Shown piece by piece: positions 44,567 to 55,508 of a stretch of 64,000 bases of DNA. The stretch is from Meconema thalassinum (lineage: Eukaryota; Arthropoda; Insecta; Orthoptera; Tettigoniidae): positions 791,554,979 to 791,618,978 of the forward strand of contig OX336389.2 in the NCBI GenBank assembly GCA_946902985.2, in the 5' to 3' direction. Every line of letters begins with the position of its first letter. Within the stretch, counting starts at the first letter, position 1. Below the pieces are notes generated by a model. That model was not told the DNA's origin. It worked only from the letters and a program-made list of their open reading frames with translations, and ran no database searches. A program made the translations under genes and the position numbers.

Positions 44567-44656
44567 GAGAATGGAAGATGATGATGATGATTATGATGAT
44601 GATAATTGTTGTTTTAAGGGGCCTAACATCTAGATTATCGGCCCCTAGAGAATGGA
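44567..44656 (-). repeat. Small (CAT)n-tailed retroposon with TSD
   Basis: GAGAATGGA is duplicated at 44567-44575 and 44648-44656. The ~72 bp insert on the minus strand reads GGGGCCGATAATCTAGATGT, then TAGGCCCCTTAAAACAAC, then a (CAT)n-type tail. Same insert at 53.5 kb. Confidence 0.75.
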
Positions 44657-45369
44657 GGAATGCTAGCCTCTATTCAGAGGGTTAGAATGTCTGCCCGATG
44701 TGTACTCAATAGTGTTTATTCTGTATCCTCAATGACGACAAATGGTGAAAGAAATGTTGAAATTAAACATTACAGTATGTCACTGAGGATGGAAGTACGA
44801 GAAAATATTAATGAGCCATTCAAAGCCGAAAATTGTCAACTTCCTTAACTGCGGAAGCGTATTTAAAATAAGCCGAGGTTTAAGCGCTGGTTATGTGTCA
44901 ATAGAAATTTCCTAAAATTATTGGCGCTCCTTTGAGTAGCACGCTGTAATTATTTACTCACAGTTATAGACAGAGTAGGGACAAAAAGTGCTCCTGTGGA
45001 ATGGCGAGTAATTAAAAGGCCTGCGATGAAGTTTGTAACAAGCAAATAATTGCGTCAAAGCAATCAAGAAGGGATGAAACTTGGAGAGGCAAAAAAGGAA
45101 CCGGGGGCGCTTAGTCTATTTGTGGTTCAGTTTGTTTCAATCTCCAAGTTAACGCGTGGTGGGGTGGGCGAGTGGGGGAGGAAGCGAGGCAAGCCCCACC
45201 CGCATACCACGCGTCGTGTTCCCCGTCACATTGCATTGCCTGTATGGAGCCAACTTATCTCGGCATAACTCATATTGGAGCCATGGACATCTGGCCATCT
45301 ACTCATTGCACTTGAGTTGCTGCGAAATGCATCTGATGACCATCATTTTTCTTGTTGTAGTTGATTCAT
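44657..45369. other. No recognisable feature
   Basis: Unassigned. A GC-rich patch at 45150-45210 is noted but has no coding signature. Confidence 0.4.
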
Positions 45370-45760
45370 TTCGGGGCTTTGCGACATCGTGGTCATGTAA
45401 GCCCGTGTACGTGGATGAGTGTGGAATGTTTAATAACTTGAGTTATTGCGATGGCTGTATAAGTGTGTGTACTTATAATTTAGATGAGGATTCGGAAGGA
45501 GGCGGCCGTGACCTTAATTTAGGAACCATCCCGTTATTCGCCTCGAGTAGAAGTGGAAAACCACGGAAAACCATATCTAGGATGGCTGAGGTGGAAATCG
45601 AACTTACCCTTTCTCAGGTTAGCCTCACGAGACAGAGTATACCCCATTCCAGCCCTCAGACCTGAATTACTGTAAATTTCTTGGCAGAGGCAGGAATCAA
45701 ACTGGGCCTCAGTGGTGACAACAAAGAGTGCTAGCCACTACACAACGAGGTGGACCATTA
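45370..45760 (-). repeat. SINE family B copy
   Basis: GGGGCTTTGCGACATCGTGG, GGCGGCCGTGACCTTAATTT, AGTGGAAAACCACGGAAAAC and GGCAGGAATCAAACTGGGCC. Confidence 0.85.
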
Positions 45761-45769
45761 TTGTTCTAA

Positions 45770-45905
45770 TGTGTGTACACGTAATAGGGGTGAAATCGGA
45801 ATGGACATTGAGTAGCTATGGACTTAATCTAGCTCCCATCCTGGCATTTACTGAGATCAGAAGTGGGAAACTGCGATAAATCACTTCTAGGATGACTGCG
45901 AGTTG
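45770..45905 (-). repeat. SINE family B fragment
   Basis: Middle part of family B only: CTCCCATCCTGGCATTTACT, AGAAGTGGGAAACTGCG and CACTTCTAGGATGACTG. Confidence 0.65.
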
Positions 45906-45934
45906 GAATATGTTGGTGGTGATGATTGAATTAA

Positions 45935-46285
45935 GATTATTGCGACATCGTGGTCATATAGCCCCGTGTACTTGGTGTGTGGAATCTGCCTGATAATTTG
46001 TCATTGGAATAACTGTATGCTATTGGTGTATTTGTAATTTTGACTAGGTTTTGGGTGGGTGGATTAGCCTACTTAGATACCATTCCGACATTTGCCAGGA
46101 GTTGAAGTGGGAAACCACGAAAAGCTACATGTAGGATAATTGAGGTGGGATCGAAGCCGCTTTTTTCAGCTTTGTCTCACGAGTGGACACTGCTCCAACC
46201 CTCACATCAGCATTTAAATTTTTGACCGAGCCAGGAATATTCCGCGATGACAGTGGGGAATGCACACCACTACGCCAAGAAGTGG
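45935..46285 (-). repeat. SINE family B copy
   Basis: GCGACATCGTGGTCATATAG, GTTGAAGTGGGAAACCACGA, TTTGTCTCACGAG and GAGCCAGGAATATTCCGC; a more diverged copy. Confidence 0.8.
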
Positions 46286-46884
46286 ACGAATTGAACTGTA
46301 ATCCATCGTCTTATTGGCTGTGCTCATGCAGCTGAGCACTTCATTCCAATCCACATACTAGGATAAAAGTTTTCCATGGCAGAAATGGTATTCAAATCCT
46401 AGGCGTCAATGCGGGAAGATACCGCACAACAGCACCGCCTCACCTTCATCCTTGACGCTCTAGGGATGATGTTCCAAGGGTTCGGGGTGCAGTTCTGGAC
46501 TCTGGTAAGATCACTTCCACTCTAATTGCCCCCTTCTGGAGTGAAAATGGGAGGTATATAATAAAAAGGAATACATCAGCTATATATCTTTCGGTGATAG
46601 GCAGTACACAATTAGTGCACTGTATGGCGTGCTACCTAGTAGAAGATGGGCCACCAAAAGTTCCCTAGTTGACTCCATGAGTTGCACATTTCATTCATTG
46701 AAATGATAGATACACTACTGTATCCACGATATTAAGGTATGTGTTTCTCTTTCCCCTAAAGAGCAGATAAGTGGCATGAAAAATAGACAACTATTAGTCT
46801 CTTATTGTAGTAGTGCAATACACGGCGCATAGAATATCTTCTACTTCCCTAGAACTTAACACGATATAGCCTATGAGAATTTCG
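46286..46884. other. No recognisable gene
   Basis: Possibly another degraded SINE near 46440-46560 (GGTTCGGGGTGCAGTTCTGG), otherwise unassigned. Confidence 0.35.
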
Positions 46885-46995
46885 ATGAAATTTCATCATT
46901 CTCCTGTAACACCACATTTAATACGCTTCAATTCTTATCTTTTCTGCTGCACGAACAGTCTAAGTTTCACTTCCATAATACCACGCTCCACACAA
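46885..46995 (-). pseudogene. LINE fragment (family of 0.3-2.3 kb)
   Basis: TCATTCTCCTGTAACACCAC, then TCTTTTCTGCTGCACGAAC and AGTTTCACTTCCATA match the 600-690 region of the first LINE in the same orientation. Confidence 0.75.
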
Positions 46996-47009
46996 AGTTG
47001 GTTGGTTGG

Positions 47010-47145
47010 TTCCTCAGTTTAGTGGCTACGACAACGCGGCCATGTAGCCCCGTGTACTTTGGGTGTGTGTAGAATCTGTCTGATAACCGGTGTTAATTGT
47101 GATGGCTGTATTAGTGTGTGTTATCTGTTTTTAATTCAAGTAGTT
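47010..47145 (-). repeat. SINE family B fragment (3' part)
   Basis: GCGGCCATGTAGCCCCGTGT, AATCTGTCTGATAACCGGTG and GATGGCTGTATTAGTGTGTG. Confidence 0.75.
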
Positions 47146-47457
47146 CCTACTTTTGCTACCAAACGCCACCGTTAACGACAACTAGTTCTAAACTTGGTTA
47201 CTAGATGCCACCGCAGTCGGCTCCTGGCAACGGACGTTGGTACCTAAGAGCGTTTGTCAAATGTAACCTATATTTAGCTTCACACAAGTGTAATTATTGC
47301 AAGGTTCTTTTACATACCATAAATGTATGACATGGGACTGCCGGCTTTACTACCCCTCCGAAGGAAGGCAAAATGAGGGATTTTTAACGCTCTTAAAAAA
47401 TCCGACCACTTCGGTCGTGTAAAAACCCAGACAAAGTGTTGCATTAGTATTGGAAAT
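47146..47457. other. No recognisable feature
   Basis: Unassigned sequence before the foldback element. Confidence 0.4.
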
Positions 47458-47978
47458 TAAATGTTTTTTGAGTCGGTCAACACGATTGTACCCAATTGTA
47501 ATGGTTGGTTCCCTAATCCTGATAAATGAGGTTAATAAATACACTTGGATGGCCAGTTTCCATCGTCAAGCGATCGTCATCAGATCCTTTACACTTAGAC
47601 TATTAAATCTATGTTTATAAGGGTGGGTTATGATATTGACAGTATACACACTTATTCAATTGCAGTAGTGATTAAACTAGCACAATTAGTCAATATTTGT
47701 TATCTTTTTGAGATACTGATAGTGGTGCTTGACCTTCAAGTTCGTTTGCTTAGTGTGATTATGTGATTGTTATAAAATCGTCAGGTTATTGTGGATTGTG
47801 CGGTTTGCTGTTCGATCGATGTATGGTTCGTTTCCGTGCAAATTTCGCAACCCGCTAGACTATCGAAACTGTTCATCTAAGTGCAATCAATAATCTCATG
47901 TTTTCATTTTCAGGATTGGGGAACCACTCATTATAATTGGGTACAGTTATTTTGACCGACTGAAAAATAATAAATTTC
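47458..47978. mobile_element. Foldback element, copy 2
   Basis: The left end GAGTCGGTCAACACGATTGT, then ACCCAATTGTAATG, is answered in inverse by ATAATTGGGTACAGTTATTT, then TGACCGACTGAAAA. Inner parts also pair (GGTTCCCTAATCCTGA against CAGGATTGGGGAACC). It carries the conserved core TCATCAGATCC (minus-strand CTGATGA). No open frame. More diverged than copy 1. Confidence 0.75.
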
Positions 47979-49312
47979 GATGACAGTAAACATTCTTACA
48001 GGAAATACAACCATTTGTATTTCGACATAGTAGCAATTTAGCTTTAGCCATGTTTATGTAACAAATGTTCGTTCTGTATATGTGAGGAATGTATCAGAAA
48101 CGTTTGGGCTTTCAGTTTTCATATGTACTGTATTATTGTGACTTACAGAACATGACAAATCACCTGCTTTTCAATATGATGAATATATGCGTATATACAC
48201 ATCCAGCTTCATAAACACACATTCTTCATGAAAAAACATTTGACTGTTTTGTTTGTTTGTCCTCGTCGCTCTTCTTTTTTCTCATTTTGTACATGTCATT
48301 CATAACGAGAGCAAAGGATTGCTATCAGTATGGGAAACCCGCAATGGTTGTGCTCATGCCTTGTGTGATCTATCGACTTCATGGCCTACTTCAACTAATT
48401 GCTAGATATTGTTGAAATGTCATATTGTTTCCTTTTTACAATGAAACCAGGCCCGCTAATATAGAAATCCATTTTACGTTATAGCTAAGGGAAATCATCC
48501 ATTTATATTTTGCATTATTTTTATCCTTTTTTGCCAATTTGGTAGGATAAGTAATATTATTTCATCTCTATCGACAGTTGAAGGTCATTATTTACACATT
48601 TTATGTTTTTTTTTTATTATTACATTCAACTAATAGTATTTGTACCATCTGGGAGATGGTGATATGCGTTTATAAATACTGAATTGTTTTAAAGCTCTTC
48701 CTGACGTCAAACTCATCAGAGGACTTACTAATAAATGAAAGGAAAGTAATATAAATGAAATTAGGAAAGAGTTTGAAAATAATAGGCATTAAAGAGCCGT
48801 GGTTACAACAGTAAATATATTTTCAATAAAACAGCTGTAAAGGATTCATTCGAGATCATTTGCACTAAATATTTTAAAGACTTTTTTCGTTTTCTGAGAG
48901 CATTTTTACTGATCATTGAAGTGAATTTTAATATTTCCAACATGTACCCCCTAATCATTGCCATTGGTCAGCTAATAGGAATAGCAATTGGTTTATAAAG
49001 ATATGGAGACTTAGTGCACGCATCTATCCAAGCGATTTATGTCTCATCTGCCCATTTCTACGAATACAATTTCGTTCAGTCTTGATAGTCCCCAATTCAA
49101 TTTGAAAGATTTTCATGTTGTCGTACCAACATATGAGCTACGTTTTATAGTGTTTAGTAGATCTCCTTTTTCGTCTCATGTCTAAAATATGAAGAAGAGA
49201 GAGAAGAGAGTGAAGGATGTACGTTTAGTAATTTGGTTTATGTGTGACCTCCATTTACCATAAAATATGTATTTTCAATAGTCTGAACAGAACAAGAAAC
49301 CCTACATGCATA
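47979..49312. other. No recognisable feature
   Basis: AT-rich sequence with homopolymer runs. No domain, SINE or TIR seen. Confidence 0.4.
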
Positions 49313-50781
49313 TACACACATCAAAAAACGTTTTGTATCACCTCGGTTCCAAGAGTTCCGGAACCTTTAAATACAAAGGGAATAGAGATCAACACAAACA
49401 ACATTTCAGCTCGTTTTATTGCTCATGAGACCCACACATTGCATGTTGTACCATCATACAGCTAGACTTTCAGCATTTGTGGTCCAGATTGCAGTACACA
49501 CCACTACCTCTAATACCCAGTAGCACGTCCTCTTGCATTGATGCATGCCTGTATTCGTCGTGGCATACTATCCACAAGTTCATCAAGACACTGTTGGTCC
49601 AAATTGTCCCACTCCTCAACGACAATTCGGCGTAAATCTCTCAGAGTGGTTGGTGGGTCAAGACGTCCATAAACAGCCCTTTTCAACATATCCCAGGCAT
49701 GTTCGATAGGGTTCATGTCTGGCGAACATGCTGGCCACTGTAGTCGAGCGATGTCGTTATCTTGAAGGAACGCATTCACAAGATGTGCACGATGAGGTCG
49801 AGAATTGTCGTCCATGAAGACAAATGCCTCTCCAATATTCTGCCGATATGGGTGCACTATGGGTCGGAGGATGTCATTCAGGTATCGTAAAGCCGTTTCG
49901 GAGCCTTCCATGACCACCAGTGGCGTACGTCGGCCCCACATAATGCCACCCCAAAACATCAGGGAACCACCACCTTGCTGCACTCGCTGGACAGTGTGTC
50001 TAAGACGTTCAGCCTGACCAGGGTGCCTCCAAACACGTCTCCGACGATTGTCTGGTTGAAGGCATATGCGACACTCATCGGTGAAGAGAACGTGATGCCA
50101 ATTCCGTGGGGTCCATTCAGCATGTTGGTGGGCCCATCTGTACCGCGCTGCATGGTGTCGGGGTTGCAAAGCTGGACCTCGCCATGGACGTCGGGAGTGA
50201 AGTTGCGCATCATGCAGCCTATTGCGCACAGTTTGAGTTGAAACACGACGTCCTGTGGCTGAACGAAACGCATTATTCAACATGGTGGCATTGCTGTCAG
50301 GGTTCCTCCGAGCGGCAATCCGTAAGTAGCGGTCATCCACTACAGTAGTAGCCCTTGGGCGGCCTGAGCGAGGCCTGTCATCGACAGTTCCTGTATCTCT
50401 GTACCTCCTCCATGTCCGAACAACATCGCTTTGGTTCACTCTGAGACGCCTGGAAACTTCCCTTGTTGAGAGCCCTTCTTGACACAAAGTAACAATGCGG
50501 ACGCGATCGAACTGCGGTATTGACCTTCTAGGCATGGTAGAACTACAGACAACATGAGCAGCGTACCTTCGTCCTGGTGGAATGACTGGAACTGATCGGC
50601 TGTCGTACCCCCTCCGTCTAATAGGCCCTGCTCATGCATGGTTGTTTACATCTTTGAGCAGTTTTAGTGACATCTATGAACAGTCAAAGGGACTGTATCT
50701 TTGATACAATATACACAGTCAACGTCTATATGCCGGAGATCTGGGAACCGAGGTGATGCAAAACTTTTTTTGATGTGTGTA
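49313..50781 (-). mobile_element. Tc1-like DNA transposon, copy 1
   Basis: 1465 bp element (49315-50779) flanked by TA on both sides, the Tc1/mariner target duplication. Terminal inverted repeats of about 46 bp start CACACATCAAAAAACGTTTT at the left and, in inverse, CACACATCAAAAAAAGTTTT at the right, continuing through CACCTCGGTTCC. A second copy of exactly the same length lies at 56.16 kb with about ten base differences. The left TIR here has two substitutions against copy 2. Confidence 0.95.
49510..50535 (-). CDS. Tc1-family transposase (intact, 341 aa)
   Basis: Cut-and-paste transposase that binds the element's terminal repeats. Two helix-turn-helix segments are visible: residues ~10-50 (VTLCQEGLSTREVSRRLRV) and ~80-115, separated by the GRPR motif (RSGRPRATT) that often contacts AT-rich DNA. 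The catalytic triad follows: Asp in VLFTDECR (~152), Asp in FVFMDDNSRPHRAH (~245) and Glu in SPDMNPIEHAWDML (~280). There are 34 residues between the second Asp and the Glu, the Tc1 DD34E signature. Length matches the family (about 340). No stop or frameshift; the ORF sits centrally between the TIRs. The start is the Met of MPRRSIPQF, immediately before the first HTH. Confidence 0.95.
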   Translation of the reverse strand: MPRRSIPQFDRVRIVTLCQEGLSTREVSRRLRVNQSDVVRTWRRYRDTGTVDDRPRSGRPRATTVVDDRYLRIAARRNPDSNATMLNNAFRSATGRRVSTQTVRNRLHDAQLHSRRPWRGPALQPRHHAARYRWAHQHAEWTPRNWHHVLFTDECRICLQPDNRRRRVWRHPGQAERLRHTVQRVQQGGGSLMFWGGIMWGRRTPLVVMEGSETALRYLNDILRPIVHPYRQNIGEAFVFMDDNSRPHRAHLVNAFLQDNDIARLQWPACSPDMNPIEHAWDMLKRAVYGRLDPPTTLRDLRRIVVEEWDNLDQQCLDELVDSMPRRIQACINARGRATGY

Positions 50782-51390
50782 TAAATACCGAGAGGTTTAA
50801 TTTCTTACCATTTTGTGACCGACAGGTCTAGCCGTTCCTTCAGACAAATTATTACCAAAAGCAACAACAGTTGTGGATGATGGATAGGCTAACATATTAC
50901 TTCCAATAAAGTATATAAATTATTCTTTCGTGTTTAGTTTTGTCTACTCTCCCAACTTTCTTTTTCTGCCAAATATTTATACTAGAAATTTATATGGAAT
51001 TATGGAATTATTTGCATGATTGAGTAGTGATGATGATCTCGTATAGCAAGAAGAACTGTCGACTCATTACTTCCACTACGTCGGCCGTGAAAATAGCTTA
51101 TTTTCAATAGTACACTATTGTGCTCGAGGTTATATTGCAGTTAGCAATTAAGTTTCTCCACTGAAAATTGTATTTTTTTGCGAGTTACCTAGTATTACCA
51201 ATGATTTAAAGTCCAGTAACATTCGAGTATCGAGACGTATCATACAGAAATGGAATGAACTATGACAATGACTTTTTCTCTTATATTGACCATCACAATG
51301 AATGCTAGGAGGTACTTCTATGATCGATCAAATTAGGAAACGGTTACACAATCGTGAGTTAGGGAAGAAGAACGTACTTCTGTTCATCAT
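50782..51390. other. No recognisable feature
   Basis: AT-rich spacer between the Tc1 element and the 3' end of the next LINE. Confidence 0.4.
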
Positions 51391-51440
51391 CTTCTGATTA
51401 TTATTATTATTATTACTATTATTATTATTTATTTATTTAT
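51391..51440 (-). repeat. (AAT)n tract at the LINE 3' end
   Basis: ATT repeats on the plus strand, i.e. AAT repeats downstream of the LINE stop codon on the minus strand, consistent with a simple-repeat 3' tail. Confidence 0.8.
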
Positions 51441-51486
51441 TCGATTGTTCCCCTTTAGGAGAGCAATTGAACTTGAATACATGATT

Positions 51487-53231
51487 TCATCTCCTGGCGT
51501 TTTCCCGCTTCTCTTCCCAAAATCTCTTCATCCTCTCAGAATGCTCCTTCTTCCGCTCAGCTGTCCACTTTCTTCCAGGCTGTCGTGACGGTCTCTGATC
51601 AAACTTAACATTTTTGATTTTATTCCTGCACTCGGTGCGGTCCTCAAGGTTTTCAATGTTGACCTGTTGTAGGTCCCTCTGAACCTCTGCCAGCCACTCC
51701 GTGCCACCCTTACTCCGTGTTATAACGTTGAGCAATTTCTTCGCCGTTCTGAAATTTTCCATCCTGTAAATGTGTGTATAAAACTGTACTCGGCGTTTTC
51801 TGATTACTTCCGTTATCGTGTGGATCTTTTGGTAGAGTTCGCTTTGAGGTCTCTTCATCCAAATACCGTTATTATTAACTGCCCCGTAAATCTTTCTGAG
51901 AATTTTCCTTTCCTGTTTTTCTATATCCTTGATTTTGGAATGACCGTCGATTACCATAGTTTCGGCTGCGTAAGTTGCTTCCGGAAGAATCACCGTTGTA
52001 AAGTGCCTTAATTTTGCGTCTAACGAGATGCACTTCTTGTTGTAGTGAGCCCACGTTAGCTTGTAGGCCTTCTGTAGTTTGGTGATTCTTTGTTCATTGG
52101 CAATTCGGTTTAGTCCCGAGGACTGTATGATTTCACCAAGGTATTTAAAATGGGGGACTTGTGTTATTTTACCGTATTGTGTGATTAAAGTGGAGTTATT
52201 TTCTGGCCGTCTTTCCATATAGTGTTTTTTTCATAAGAAATTTGTAGTCCGGTTCTTTGAGCAATTTCATGTAATTTTTCCACTGCGTGTATGGCTTCAT
52301 GTCTGGTGTTAGTGATAATGGCAATATCGTCCGCAAAAGCGAGGCACTTGACTGTAAGACGGTTCTCTTTTTTGATTCCAATTTGAATGCCTTTTACATG
52401 AGGTTCCCATTCCCTATTGATCTTTTCTAGAACAATATTAAAGAGCATTGGGGATAATCCATCCCCCTGTCGAACTCCAGTTTTGATAAGAAAGGGCTCC
52501 GATATTTCACCCATAAATTTCACTTTGGACATAGTTCCTGTAAGCGTCTGTTCAATGATTTTTCGGGTCTTTCTGTCTATCCCGAATTCTTTCATGATCA
52601 TAAAGAGGGTTTCGCGGTCTACAGAGTCATACGCTTTTCTGAAGTCGACGAATGTTATTACTGTATTTCTACATTTTCTCATTTGTAATATTGTTTTCAA
52701 GCTCCACACCTGTTCAGCACATGATCGCCCTTTTCTGAATCCGGCTTGGTATTCACCAATTAGCGGATCCACCTGGGGTTCTAGCCTGTTTAAAAGTGCC
52801 TTGGAGAGGATTTTATAGGCAATAGGGAGCAGGGAGATTCCTCTGTAATTACTGATGCCTGTTTTATCACCCTTTTTGTGTAACGGATGAATTAGAGCAC
52901 ATTTCCAGTCTTCTGGTATTCGCTCCATCATCCATATGTCTGAAATAAGGTGATGAAGTTTCTGCGTAAGTGTAGGATCGTTCAGTTTCCAGAATTCAGC
53001 AATGATCCCATCTTCTCCTGGTGCTTTGTTATTTTTGAGCTTTTGGATGATCTCCTGAATTTCTTCTAGGTCAGGGGGTTGTGAGTCCGGGTGTGTGGAA
53101 ACCGGAGGAGTGAAGGCAAGTTTTTCTTGGGGTGGTTCGCAGTTAAGAAGGGAGTTGAAGTATTGGGCTAATATTTTACAGTTTTCTTTCGCGTTAGTTT
53201 CCAACGTGCCATCGGGTTTTTTGAAGCACAT
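51487..53231 (-). pseudogene. Non-LTR retrotransposon reverse transcriptase, frameshifted
   Basis: Reverse transcriptase and C-terminal domain of a LINE distinct from the RTE copy. The upstream frame (53231-52185) has NNKAPGEDGI, WKCALIHPLHKKGDK, ISNYRGISLLPIAYKILSK, AGFRKGRSCAEQVWSLKTIL, FVDFRKAYDSVDR, TGVRQGDGLSPMLFNIVLE and the active site CLAFADDIAII. A one-base change in a run of A near 52225 shifts the frame. The downstream frame (to 51487) continues with MERRPENN, FKYLGEIIQSSG and the Arg/Lys-rich C-terminus ending RENARR. The endonuclease is absent: the element is 5'-truncated just right of 53231, next to a (ATT)n tract. Apart from this break it is well preserved. Clade unassigned. 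Confidence 0.88.
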
Positions 53232-53250
53232 GCTGGGTGCCTGATATCCC

Positions 53251-53251
<1 letters not shown>

Positions 53252-53319
<68 letters not shown>

Positions 53320-53320
53320 T
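53252..53320 (+). repeat. (ATT)n microsatellite
   Basis: About 23 uninterrupted ATT repeats at the truncated 5' side of the LINE. Confidence 0.97.
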
Positions 53321-53510
53321 ATACAAGCACATTTTTTGTAAGTTTGTCTCAAAGTACACATTGAACTCTGAATGGTCTCACAGTAAGGCTCTTGATTTGT
53401 AGTGAGATGTGGGGTTGTAATTATTTTATAATAAGTGCGTTTGAATTGACTAAACCATTTGAAATTCAACGCCACCTGGAAATAGAAAGCTCCTCTACTC
53501 GCCACTTTAT

Positions 53511-53604
53511 GCATGCAAAACTGATGATGATGATGATGATGATGATAATTGTTGTTTTAAGGGGCCTAACATCTAGGTTATCGGCCCCCTCGCATGCAAA
53601 ACTG
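53511..53604 (-). repeat. 68 bp (CAT)n-tailed retroposon with 13 bp TSD
   Basis: GCATGCAAAACTG is found at 53511-53523 and 53592-53604. The insert (53524-53591) on the minus strand is GAGGGGGCCGATAACCTAGA, then TGTTAGGCCCCTTAAAACAA, then (CAT)n. GGGGCC and GGCCCC can pair as a hairpin. Perfect TSD. Confidence 0.9.
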
Positions 53605-53974
53605 TCTGCGGTGTAGCGAAGAGATACACCCATATTTTGTGCAACTGGTGAGCTACTCACTTTATTATTATTTTGATTATTATTTCATTGCTCTTATTAT
53701 TATTTCATTATTATTAGTATTAATATCTTGATCATGAGTAGTAGAATTAGACCTGGTTTTAACTAAATTGATGGTGAGGATGAAGTTGGTAAATGTGGTA
53801 CGTTTTAAATCTAACACGGGTATTGGCTTCCCTCCCGTTGTGAGCAGCACCTTTACCTGCTTTTGCACACGATATCCTACTAACCTCCGAAAAATACATT
53901 CAACCAAAGTTTGGTATATTGTCACGAAGCGTGGTCGGAGATATTGCGTACACTGTTGTTTTGAGCACCTTATG
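53605..53974. other. Host flank of the hAT insertion
   Basis: Contains ATT-rich simple sequence at 53660-53725, otherwise unassigned. Confidence 0.4.
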
Positions 53975-54363
53975 CGTCGGACCAGTGGCGGATCCAGGCA
54001 TTGCGGGGCCCTGGCAATATGATAAGGTGGGGCCCACAACAATAGGACATAAAAATATCAAATCAAATGGAAAATAGTTTGGTAATAATAATAAAGTAAA
54101 GAATAGTTACAATATTTTGAATACACTACAGTACGGTTCATTATTTTAATAATATGAAAGAAACCTGTAAGTCCCCTTGAAGAAGATTATGTAAACTATG
54201 AAATATTAAAATATTACTCTGCAACTTTTTCCCGGCTGAAGTCTTCTATTATTTCACTGAAATCTAAACTTGCTAAATGGTCACGGGAGGTCATAGCTGC
54301 ACTGAAAAAAGGAATATGAATTATAAATTAGTTTGAAAAGTATAATTAATTAAATAATTAAAT

Positions 54364-55508
54364 TTAATGGTAGAGCGTACAGTCGCTCGTCCTGCTAGAA
54401 GGACCTTCCGGAAGTACTTTTGTACACAGCGGCGCGTCCTTCCAGCAGGACTTAGGACCCTTATGGCAAATGTTTGAACTGGCCGTCCAGCAGGACGCGT
54501 CCTTCCGGCAGTACTTTGGGTAATCGAAGCGTAATTATACTGCAGATCTGGTACTGGGCAAACAATAAAAGTCTGTAAATATTCTAAAACAGTGTAATAT
54601 GACTCATATTGACTAATACAATAACTGTCTCGTAATCACTTATTGACTATAAAACGTGTAACGTATAAACGTGTTTTCTTACAGTACAGAGACTATATAA
54701 ATATATGAGAAGTATACAAAAGTTGTACAAATTTTAAGATCTAAAATAGGCTATATAAAATGTATAAAAAATGGGATTTATTTCCCTACAACTTTAGCCA
54801 TTTCAAAGAAGTAATATCTAATATATCTAAAATTAACATCTAAAAAATATAAATGAAAAAATGTTCGATTTCTTGCTTCTCGACTGTAGTCATTTCAATA
54901 CACAATTACGTAAGGGTACGACGTAAGGGTATACCGCTTCTTATGTGGTATTCGAAACAATCTCCGCCAGTTTGTGGGCTACATATAACAGCTGTAGGCC
55001 CGCATTTCTTGCAAAAGTAGCTCGCTTCATTTGTTTTCTATGCACTCTCGAGCAAATCAGACATTTTCTCTGAGCGCGCAGCCGCTGGACTTCTTAAGAA
55101 AGATTCACAAGGACGTGTGAGGTTACCTCTACAGGTAAATTCACTTCATCGGCCAACAAAGCTTCTACAGGTCTTGTTTATGGTGGAACGCCAAATGTAT
55201 TTAGTGGTATCAAAATTACTAGAAAATAACGAGCGACTCCATGCATTTCCGCTGTTTGGAGCATCGAAATAGGTAGCAAAAACATAAACACGGTCACCCT
55301 TACGTATAATCGCCGCCATTACTGAACGGCCAGAGCTACCAACTTCAGATTTGCATGCGCTGATTCGTTACATTTCCCTCTTTATAATGAAAAAAAAAAA
55401 GAACGGTCTTGCCAGCAGGACGCTTCGTCCTCATATAAGCAATTGAATTACGTACTCAAATGAGGACCTAAAGTCCTGCCGGCAGTGCCTTGTACATTCT
55501 ATCATTAA
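54364..55508 (-). mobile_element. piggyBac-like element nested in the hAT element
   Basis: TTAA at 54364-54367 and 55505-55508 flanks 1137 bp. Inverted ends are TGGTAGAGCGTACAGTCGC (left) and, in inverse, TGATAGAATGTACAAGGCAC (right), 14 of the first 16 agreeing. Subterminal copies of GTCCTGCTGGAAGGAC- and CTTCCGGCAGTACTT-like text occur at both ends. The interior carries a broken piggyBac-type zinc-binding C-terminus on the minus strand. Confidence 0.82.
54935..55165 (-). pseudogene. piggyBac-like transposase C-terminal remnant
   Basis: The minus strand reads DEVNLPVEVTSHVLVNLS, a stop, then RLRAQRKCLIC, and after a frameshift YFCKKCGPTAVIC, then GDCFEYH. The order C-x2-C, basic stretch, C-x2-C, C, CF-x-x-YH is the Cys-rich zinc-binding tail of piggyBac family transposases (nuclear, TTAA-specific cut and paste). 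The catalytic Asp-rich core is not recognisable; most of the gene has been lost. TTAA duplications around the element agree with the assignment. Confidence 0.7.

Noticed and set aside
23608..45700. tRNA-like sequences with box A and box B
   Set aside because: All are heads of multi-copy SINEs; none gives a complete cloverleaf with a proper acceptor stem.
49805..50348. Plus-strand frames opposite the Tc1 transposase
   Set aside because: Present in both copies only because the DNA is nearly identical; they are antisense shadows.
53194..53514. Frame with a run of about 22 Asn
   Set aside because: The Asn run is the (ATT)n microsatellite read in one frame.
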